Assembly: GCA_001179505.1 (NCBI GenBank) | Contig: CDMY01000708.1 | Span: 29,463-93,462, forward strand | Length of the DNA stretch: 64,000 bases | DNA from: Vitrella brassicaformis | Lineage: Eukaryota; Sar; Vitrellaceae | Direction: 5' to 3' | Part shown: positions 56,800-64,000 of the stretch, one piece after another | How positions within the stretch are numbered: position 1 is the first letter of the stretch | Layout: every line of letters begins with the position of its first letter | Notes under the pieces: generated by a model | The model's input: the letters and a program-made list of their open reading frames with translations, nothing else | Database searches by the model: none | Told to the model about the DNA's origin: nothing | Translations under genes and position numbers: made by a program

Positions 56800-57890
56800 C
56801 GGAGGAGAAAAGATGGAGAGAGATGCGTGTCGCGAGAAGAGCCCCTGTCTACGCCTATGCCACCCGCCTCCTCGTTCCATCTCATCTGCCACCCCTTCTC
56901 TCTTTGCGCCCTTCGTCTCAGATCTCAGTCCATCTCTGCTGCGAACTACCAGTGCCGAGTGCTGCCAAGTGCTGCATCGGAAAAGACAACAGAATCAGCT
57001 CCCGCCATCATGACGAAGGTGCCTCTGTTGACTTTCGCCCTCGCCATCTCGGCCGTGTCTTCGGTGAGGGCTGAGGACCTCACACTCCTCTGTGTGTGTC
57101 TTTAACTGATGCGTGGCTGTTCTCTGTCAGGCCCCGCCCGCCCTTCGCGGGCTGCAACTTGGAGGGATGGCCGATCGACAAGCTGCCAGCGACGGAGATG
57201 GGGAGAAACGCCGACTGCAATTTGGCAGCCCAAGGGATGACATGAATCGGGCCGTGAATCGGGCCGCTAATGATATGAAGCGAGCGGCTGAGGACATGGT
57301 GAATCGAGCGGCTGAGGAAGACGTCGGATGGCCAGATGACGAGTCCCTGGATGAGATCATCGACGGCCCAGGTGCCAGTGGCGACGACTGGGAGAAACGC
57401 AGACTGCAATTTGGATTTGCGAATCGAGTGAAGCGAGCGGCTGAGCGAGCGGCTGAGGAAGACAACGGATGGCCAGATGATGAGTCCCTGGATGAGATCA
57501 TCGATAGGCCCGATGATGACTATACTCCTTCCTGCGCGGACCTGGAGGAAGTTGGTCTTGCCCCCGAATTCTGTTGATGATCTGCTCGATGGGGGTGGGC
57601 GAGACGACGACTGGCCAGACCCTGATGTGCCTTTCAACTGCAATTCGGATGGGCCAGACGGGCCATGGTGGCAAAATACGCCATGATGGCAGAATACGAG
57701 ATGATTTGGGTGGTCGCAGAGGGGGATCGGTTTGTGTATGCTCTTATTAGCGATTTACTCGTGCCGACGAGTCAGTCGGCGGGGCCTTAGTTCTTTGTGA
57801 AGCGCGTGTCGTTGTTTGATGTGTCTGTCTGTTCGTGTGCGTGTGGCAATCGTAAGGAAGCAAACAGCTGGCCTTTTCTCGTGTGAGCGT
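56800..57890 (+). repeat. Right arm of the inverted gene duplication
   Basis: This is the partner of 50140-51410 in opposite orientation. Shared segments are the 5' leader (GTGTCGCGAGAAGA...CCCCTGTCTACGC), the splice sites (TTCG/GTGAG; CTGTTCTCTGTCAG) and the 3' flank. The two arms are separated by 5.4 kb holding two unrelated genes. Confidence 0.75.
57010..57577 (+). CDS. Secreted repeat protein with KRRL sites, copy 2 (166 aa, probable C-terminal frameshift)
   Basis: Exon 1 (57010-57063) gives the signal peptide MTKVPLLTFALAISAVSS. Exon 2 (57131-57577) begins APPALRGLQLGGMADRQAAS and carries two units: DGDGEKRRLQFG with Asn/Arg/Ala helices (MNRAVNRAANDMKRAAEDMV), then GDDWEKRRLQFGFANRVKRA with AERAAEEDNGWPDDESLDEI. 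It is paralogous to the 50440-51179 gene with one unit fewer. The frame stops at 57577 after LAPEFC, but the neighbouring frame continues DDLLDGGGRDDDWPDPDVPF to 57686. That continuation matches the acidic WPD style of the family, so a frameshift near 57540 is likely. The 3' part may be decaying. Confidence 0.7.
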
Positions 57891-59565
57891 TTGTACTGCC
57901 GTCTTCGTCAGTTTATGAAAAAAAACCGCAGAATGCATGATTGACATGTTCTCGTGTGTTGGTACTGCTATCCTCGTCAGTCAGAACAGGCCTCAGGATA
58001 GGCAGTCAGGATGTGCGTGTGCGTGTCTGCGTGTGTTGTGTGCCAGAGAGAGTGAGAGGGGCGTGGGAGCCCTCCAAGTCCATTGGCTATGTGTGAGTTG
58101 GGTGGGTGGGTGGGTGGGTTCGTTTCGGGACTGAGGCTGCGGATGAATGAATGAATGGTCATGCGTTGCAGACAGTGTGAAGCACCCACGGCGCACTCAC
58201 ACATGTACAGCCCATCACGGACACCTATTGAGTATCTGCTCACGTGCTCGGGAAACTAAGCTGATGCACCCATCGCTCTCCACGGAGGGAGGTCTTCCGT
58301 GTTGTTCGCGCTCTCTCCCTCTGTAACGTGCGTTGGCTCAGTTTCTTTTGATGGCCGTGGCTTCTCGCAAGCGATGGCTTTCTTTCGCTTTGACTGCGCA
58401 CAAAGTGATCGGGAATGACCCGTTTACACGGTGACCTTCAGCCCAACAAAGGCCCAGCACTGGGAAGCACCCTCCTGACTCGACTCAGCAGTGCAAGGGT
58501 GGGAGACCATAAGGGAGAAGAGACGCGTGTGGCTGCCGACAGCCGAGAAGAGCGAATGGACGTCAGCAGACAAGAAAGAGAGCGGAGGACGAGGGGACTT
58601 GCGAAAAGCCGGACGTCATCTGCTATGGCGCAAAAAGACGGAGACGCCCCCGACAATAAGGACGATCAACGAGGACGAAGACCTCCAACTGCGAAGGTCT
58701 GACGGCTGTCCGGAAAGCGAAATGCGTGTGCGGCGAGATTTTTGCGAGCTGAGACGGAGACAAAAGTGATTTACAAACTCGCATTCCATTTTCCCCATGT
58801 TTCGTCCGCGTTCGGCTTTCCAGCCTTGTTTCCGCCACAGATCCTCCCTTTCTTTTTCTTTTCGGCTGGCTGTTGGCTTGTGTTGTCCGCCACATCTCCC
58901 TCTACCTCTCCCAACTCGTCCGGAGTTCAACCGCCACTTTTCTCCTCCATCGCCGTTGCCCCGGGCGAGGCCTCGCCTGGTGGCGCCCTGCCTTCTTTGG
59001 AGCGGCTAGCGACTCCCTGGCGCCTCCCGTGTGCGCAGGCGCCTTCTTTTCGCATATACCGATCTCCAACAGGTGAGTACATATCAGTGTGGTCTCGTGA
59101 GCAAATGTCTCTTGGGTGTGGTGATGGTTTGGTGTGTGGATGATGTGTAGGGATGAAGGCATGCTGCATTTCGGTGCCATGGGTGTGCTGAGGTCAGCAA
59201 ACAAGGAGGAGGCTCCTAGTTCTCTGACGTGTAAAAGAGGAGAGAGAGAGCCGAATTTTCCGCCGACGAGGTCGAGGGCTTTTTGGAGATGGGAGCACTG
59301 CAGTACTGCGGTGGTGGCTCCTCAACGTCGTCAACAATTGCATCACCTGCGCAAGTACCTAAGAGCTCGGTCACCTGCTGTCGCGTGACCTTTCTTCTCT
59401 CTTCAGGCGCCTCCAGCTCGTCAAGCAGCCGCTTCCTCTCCCCGCAATCTCCTGCAGCCACAGCAGCGGTTTTAGGGAGCACCGATATCACGAGGATGTC
59501 CACAGTTTGAAATTCCACCGTCAGTTTCGTTTGTTTTTCGTTCTAGGATCGCACGAGTGCATGAG
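57578..59565. other. Duplicated, gene-poor spacer
   Basis: 57914-58110 resembles 61950-62085 (shared CCGCAGAATGCATG and CTCCAAGTCC). TTTGCGAGCT lies at 58741-58750. The plus frame at 58780-59050 is Ser/Pro/Arg-rich without domain features. 59405-59470 resembles, on the minus strand, the last exon of the Med22-like gene (ERKRLLDELEA versus ERKWLVDELEA), so it is a duplicated fragment. Confidence 0.45.
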
Positions 59566-59980
59566 ATGATGGACAGCATCAACGGTGACGCCGACGAGCC
59601 AAAGTGAGCAATGCATTCCCACGCGCACGGCAAATACGTACCTACTACGTGATTTGTTCGGTCAGGGCGAAGCGCCGACACAGAGAGGACCAGCGGTCGT
59701 CTGACGGCTCTACATGCGGTGAGCGGTGTGGAATTGACGCCCGAGGATGCTCACACACACCAATGGCCCGTTTGCAGTGCATGGAATATGTGAATGGGCT
59801 CGGTGTGCGTGTGTGTGTGTGCAGATGCCACCGACGTCAAGCTCCTGAAGTACCACTGCGACAGCTGCCACGTCAACTTCTCATCATCAGTCCGAGTGAA
59901 ATGCGCCGAGTGCAAGAACCTCGACCTTTGCGTTGAGTGTTTCTCGAGGGGCATCGAGAAAGGCGAGCACAAGAGCTGGC
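59566..59980 (+). pseudogene. ADA2 5' fragment, copy A (ZZ finger, no SANT)
   Basis: The first exon reads MMDSINGDADEPK with a GTGAGC donor. The second (from 59666) has KRRHREDQRSSDGST. The third (from 59825) encodes a ZZ zinc finger: VKLLKYHCDSCHVNFSSSVR, VKCAECKNLDLCVECFSRGI, EKGEHKSW. Zinc ligands are intact. At HKSW the sequence jumps directly into the upstream region of copy B instead of HKYYVL and the SANT exons. It is either a dead fragment or a separate short ZZ protein. Confidence 0.65.
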
Positions 59981-60094
59981 GAACGCGGCAACGAACTCAC
60001 GCGGCACACATGCGACGCCACGAGAGTGTCCACCGTGGATACTTCCACGGTCAGTTTTTTTGTTTGTCGCTCCGCGATCGCACAGGTGCATAAC

Positions 60095-60553
60095 ATGATG
60101 GACGCCGACTGCGAAGAGCCGAAGTGAGCAATGCATTCCCACATGCACGGCAAATACGCACCTGCTCAGTCACCTCGGTGGACATCGATATATTTGCGTG
60201 ATTTCTTCTTGGTCAGGCCGAAAAGAAGCCGTCAGGGAGAGGGTCCCAGCTCCTCTGACGGCTCCCTCTGCGGTGAGCGGTGGGGAATGGGCGCCCGAGA
60301 ATGCTCACACACACAAATGGCCCGTTTGCAGTGCATGGAATATGTGAATGGGCTCGGTGTGCGTGTGTGTGTGTGTGCAGGCACCGACGACGTGAAGCTG
60401 CTCAAGTATCATTGTGACGCTTGTCACAGCAGCTTCACGTCGTCGGTCCGGATTACGTGCGCCCAGTGCCACAATTTCGATCTGTGTGTCGAATGCTTTT
60501 CGCGCGGCGTCGAGCGCGGCCAGCACAAGAACACACACAAATACTATGTCCTG
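60095..60553 (+). pseudogene. ADA2 5' fragment, copy B, donor site lost
   Basis: Exons: MMDADCEEPK (60095), PKRSRQGEGPSSSDGSLC (from about 60217), then the ZZ finger VKLLKYHCDACHSSFTSSVR, ITCAQCHNFDLCVECFSRGV, ending HKNTHKYYVL. The donor after VL reads ATAAG where the intact copy has GTAAG, so normal splicing is blocked. The frame reads through the former intron to a stop at 60883. Downstream 60664-60710 repeats intron sequence (GTGAGCGGTGTGGAATGGAC). The SANT exons are missing. Confidence 0.7.
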
Positions 60554-61009
60554 ATAAGACTCACAGACAGACAGACAGACAGCATCAAGAGGCAGACAGA
60601 GAAAAAGGGCGATATGTCGACATCGACTGGTGATTGGAACTGCGTGTGTTGTGCTGTCCAGGCTTCTCAGGTGGTGAGCGGTGTGGAATGGACGCTCGAG
60701 GATGGCCTGGACGGCGCATCCGTCTATGACGCCTGCACTGGCGGAGGTACCTTGATGAACATTCGGTTCGATGAAGGTGCGTGTGTCTCTCACTCTTGTG
60801 TTGTGTTGGGTGTTCGCAGGCCATCAATCGCTGTCTACATTTTATATTCGATAGGAGCAGTTTCAAAGTCACCGCAAAAATGAGAAGCTTTCGCTGTCCC
60901 CTCACTGATGGACTGCAACACACAAACACACAACCATGACAGACGACAGGAGATCGCCGCAGACAACTTGTATGTATGTGTCTCTGGTCTGTCGGCTGGT
61001 GGTGTGTAG

Positions 61010-61140
61010 TGTCTCGTCAACTTCCCTTCGTCGGTCCGAGTCAAATGCGCCGAGTGCAAGAACTCCGACGTCTGTGTCGAGTGCTTCTCGCGGGGCGTCG
61101 AGCGGGGCGAGCACAAGAGCTGGCGGTGGTGTCTCAGGTC
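61010..61140 (+). pseudogene. Truncated ZZ-finger fragment, copy D
   Basis: The fragment reads VNFPSSVRVKCAECKNSDVC then VECFSRGVERGEHKSW after a GTAG-like acceptor. The first CxxC pair and all upstream exons are missing, and it ends at the same HKSW breakpoint as copy A. TTTTATATTCGATGG at 61163 also occurs, as TTTTATATTCGATAG, at 60840, so the duplication extends further. Confidence 0.7.
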
Positions 61141-62149
61141 ACGAATCGAATCGCTGCTTGCATTTTATATTCGATGGAGACATCACGCAGTGTTCCAGCC
61201 ATGCTGCTAAAAGACCATAATGGGGGCGGGTCAACTGGGAGGGTCTGTGTGCACACTGAATTGTTTTGTTGTTGCCATACTTTTACGCACCCCAGCGATT
61301 GGCATGCCTTTTGCCGGAGTGTATTGGCCGGCCACTGTTGCACACACACTGCAGTGGCAGGGAGTTGTTGCGTCATCGATCTGTTTCTGATGCTGCATGT
61401 GACGGAGGTTGGCCTGCGCTCTGTGGATGGGGTGCGTGTGAGTGCGTGTGTGAATATCTATGGACACGGACAGTTGGATTGAACTGGATGTGTGCGAATT
61501 CGCCCACCGTCAGTCAGTGTAATTCACACATGACCTCTCATTCTCACACATGGCCGGTCATGTGGACGTACACGTACAGATGTCGGCAGACGACACCGCG
61601 CCCCTCCATCTCATCTACTCACATTTCGCTGCTGGGCTGTTCACTGCCAGCACCACCAGTCTACAAATCAACTGACCTACACACACAGACACACACAGAC
61701 ACACACACACACACACAGACGCACACACACACAGACACACACAGACGCACCAATGTCATCGAGGCACTCACTTCTTGCACCTTCAAGTGCACCTTTGTGT
61801 ATATGTCAATGTCTCTTCCCCACTATGGCTCACTTGTGTGTGTTTCCTCTAGTGCGGATGAGGTGGGCGAGGCCGTTTTTGGTGAAAGGAGGGTGGGCGA
61901 AGGACATCGCGATGGGGTAGTCGTCCTCGATCTCCGCCTCGGTCGATTAGGAAGAACCGCAGAATGCATGCCACCAACATGTTCCCGTGTGTACATAGGC
62001 GTATATATGTGTGTTTCTGTTGTGTCCCAGAAAGAAAGAGATGGCTCCAAGTCCGTCGGCTGTGTGTAAGTGTGAGTGTGAGCGTATACATAGCTCCGAC
62101 ACTCCACACACTCCCCAACACACACAATACACACCATGGATGAACACAT
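61141..62149. other. Repeat-rich spacer inside the ADA2 array
   Basis: The spacer holds the long CA microsatellite at 61679-61750 and the 61950-62085 segment shared with 57914-58110. No intact gene. Confidence 0.5.
61679..61750. repeat. CA/GACA microsatellite
   Basis: About 70 nt of ACAC with interspersed AGAC units. Confidence 0.9.
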
Positions 62150-62651
62150 TCAATGGTCATCGTATTGCTGGAGCGCCTCCAACTCGTCAACCAGCCACTT
62201 CCTCTCCCCTTCAATCTCCTGCAGCCGCTTCGGCAGATCGTGCAGAGCCTCAGACAGGGACAGATCAGCACACAGCTGCAGCAGCTTGCGGCAAGAATGC
62301 ATCTAAGCCACGCACGACACACAGACAGAGATGCTGCGCTGTGTTGTCGCGGTGTTTGCTGCCTCTGCACTTACGATGCTCTCAGCCGAGATCTTGATGA
62401 GCAGGTTCTTCTGCAGTGCGTCATTGAGCGCTCCCTCGGCAGTGTTCAGCTGCAATGCACACACACCACACAGACGCCACAGATCCATTGCTGATGAATC
62501 GGATGGCCCGTCCGTGTGGGGCGGATCCTTTTCTCTGCACCATTCTCACCTTGAGATGCCTCAGGATGCGCTGATAGCTCTGCACCAGATTCGCCACCAA
62601 GGCGTCCACATTTCCATGCGCTCTTTCGCGTAACTCGTCCTCGTCCTCCAT
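62150..62651 (-). CDS. Mediator subunit 22-like protein (109 aa)
   Basis: Three exons (62651-62550, 62449-62375, 62302-62150) join in phase 0. The protein is all helical: MEDEDELRERAHGNVDALVA, NLVQSYQRILRHLK, then LNTAEGALNDALQKNLLIKI, SAESIMHSCRKLLQLCADLS, LSEALHDLPKRLQEIEGERK, WLVDELEALQQYDDH. Helix order and the positions of NL-QSYQRIL, the AESI segment and the LQ-E-R coiled coil fit Med22/Surf5, a head-module subunit of Mediator. The family is short and divergent, so a different small coiled-coil protein is possible. It sits antisense, head to head with the intact ADA2 gene. A fragment of its last exon recurs near 59405-59470. Confidence 0.55.
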
Positions 62652-62700
62652 CCCCAGCCCTCCTGGACATCCACAATGCCTTCTCGCGCCGCGAGAATAC

Positions 62701-62710
62701 TGCGAGCTTT
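62701..62710. promoter_or_regulatory. TGCGAGCTTT motif in divergent promoter
   Basis: The element lies between the Med22-like start (62651) and the ADA2 start (62843). A further conserved block GTGTCCACCGTG...TTTCCACGGTCA follows at about 62775-62805 and recurs before each ADA2 copy. Confidence 0.4.
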
Positions 62711-62842
62711 CAGGCGATCCGAGGAGAAGTGGTGGCAACGAACGTAAGGAGGACACATGCAACATCACGAGCGTGTCCACCGTGTTGATTTCCACGGTCA
62801 ATTTCCCCTGTTTCTCTTTTCGCGATCGCAGGCGTGCGTGAG

Positions 62843-64000
62843 ATGATGGACACCGCCGACCCCAACGCCGACGAGCCACGGTGAGCAATGCATTCCCACG
62901 CGCACGGCAAATACGCACCTACTCAGTCACCCAGAGCGAACGTCGATGCATTTACGTGATTTGTTCGGTCAGGGCCAAGCGGAGCCGTCAGGGAGAGGAC
63001 CACCGCTCCTCTGACGGCTCCCTCTGCGGTGAGCGGTGTGGAATGGACGCCCGAGGATGCTCACACACACCAATGGCCCGTTTGCAGTGCATGGAATATG
63101 TGAATGGGCTCCTTGTGTGTGTGTGTGTGTGTGCAGGCGCCGGCGACGTGAAGCTGCTCAAGTACCACTGTGACTACTGTCACTGCAGCTTCACGTCGTC
63201 GGTCCGCATCAAATGCGCCGAGTGCAGGAACATGGACCTCTGCGTCGAGTGTTTCGCGCGGGGGGTGGAGCGGGGCGATCACAAGAGCAACCACAAGTAC
63301 TATGTCCTGGTAAGACTCACAGACAGACAGACAGACAGACAGACAGCATCACGCCAGAGGCAGACAGAGAAGAAGAGCGGTATAGACATCGACTGGTGAT
63401 TGGAACTGCGTGTGTTGTGCTGTCCTGTCCGTTGCTTCATTCATTCAGGAGCCTCTGTCGCACACGCGCATCCTCTCTCAGGGTGGGTGACCACCTAACC
63501 ACACACACATACACACAGCCATCCACTGCCCGAGCTCCGTGTCTCTGCTGACCATGGGCACTCATCGCTGGTGCGTGTGTGTTGCTTATGTCAGACTGGT
63601 CGGCCGATGAGGATTGGGCGCTGCTCGAGGGCATTGAGAAGTTCGGACTCGGCAACTGGCAGGTCAGTTAGTTTGTTTGCTGGATGGACGGCTCGTCGCA
63701 GACTCAGAATGAGTGTGTGGTGTTGTCTGTGTTGTGTGTGCAGGAGATCGCAGACCACATCAACACCATCATTCAGACGTCTCGGCTGGCGAGCGGGAAG
63801 GACGCCAAACAGTGCGAGGCCCACTACACCGCCAAGTACCTCAAACCCAAGTCGGCGCCCATCCCCGACGCAGACGCGAGCGCACGTGCCCGGGTGAGAT
63901 GCACAGCGATCACACGATGGATGGATGCTCTTCTTCGCATTCATCTGTTTGTGTGTGTGTGTGTGTGCGTGTGCCTGGTGATGATCAGAATGGCACTCAG
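62843..64000 (+). CDS. ADA2: ADA2 transcriptional adaptor (SAGA/GCN5 complex), 5' part, runs off window
   Basis: ADA2 binds and stimulates the histone acetyltransferase GCN5. Exons: MMDTADPNADEPR (62843), AKRSRQGEDHRSSDGSLC (from 62974), the ZZ finger VKLLKYHCDYCHCSFTSSVR, IKCAECRNMDLCVECFARGV, HKSNHKYYVL with an intact GTAAG donor, then EPLSHTRILSQD, and a SANT/Myb domain WSADEDWALLEGIEKFGLGN, WQEIADHINTIIQ, KDAKQCEAHYTAKYLKP. ZZ followed by SANT with this spacing is diagnostic for ADA2. The next exon begins at 63989 (NGTQ) and the remainder, including the SWIRM domain, lies outside the window. Three incomplete 5' copies lie upstream. Confidence 0.88.

Noticed and set aside
1-64000. CRISPR-like arrays of short repeats
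   Set aside because: The repeats are tetranucleotide or dinucleotide microsatellites without unique spacers, in a eukaryotic genome.
1-64000. AGATCT hexamer near many gene starts
   Set aside because: About sixteen copies are expected by chance in 64 kb and roughly that many are present, so enrichment near promoters is not established.
1-64000. tRNA and rRNA genes
   Set aside because: No cloverleaf with an intact T-loop and A/B boxes, and no rRNA-like conserved block, was recognised by eye. A covariance-model scan would be decisive.

Overview
The window is nuclear DNA of a photosynthetic protist. It is GC-rich and intron-dense. Most genes have many short introns, usually about 60-130 nt, and the introns are full of CA/TG, GATG/CATC and GACA/TCTG simple repeats. 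Three things point to an alga with a complex, red-lineage plastid in the alveolates: a Mg-protoporphyrin IX methyltransferase with a signal-plus-transit leader, three more leaders with Phe at the signal/transit junction, and apicomplexan-style proteins (a PKA-like kinase, multi-EF-hand proteins, secreted LamG and Cys-rich proteins). A chromerid such as Vitrella is my best guess. That is inference from gene content and texture, not from a database match.

Layout, left to right: PDI (-), a double methyltransferase (+), plastid ChlM (-), a mitochondrial-leader membrane protein (+), a Maf-type pyrophosphatase with plastid-type leader (-), a 95-aa protein (+), an MTCH-like carrier (-), two small proteins (-,+), an assembly gap, an EF-hand/TM protein (+), a very large plastid-leader protein built on degenerate SprT-like modules (+), a WDR26/GID7 ubiquitin-ligase subunit (-), a Q-rich basic protein (+), a mucin-like protein with a duplicated new Cys-rich module (-), two tiny genes (+,-), a PKA catalytic subunit (+), a membrane-anchored alpha-carbonic anhydrase (-), a mini-gene (+), a HAD-fold pseudophosphatase (-) and a chorismate mutase-prephenate dehydratase-ACT fusion (+).

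From 50 kb the window becomes duplicated and repeat-rich. Two inverted copies of a secreted RRL/KR repeat-protein gene flank a LamG-like secreted protein and a six-EF-hand protein. Next comes a tandem array of 5' fragments of an ADA2 gene (ZZ zinc finger), with a Med22-like gene inside it. The intact ADA2 gene runs off the right edge.

Genes alternate strand at nearly every junction, so most 5' ends share short divergent promoters. Nearly all of these intergenic stretches carry a recurring TTGCGAGCTTAG-type motif, sometimes as a palindrome. Exon limits were read by eye from GT/AG sites and frame continuity. Gene spans run from chosen start to stop. No RNA genes, CRISPR arrays or transposon ORFs were recognised.
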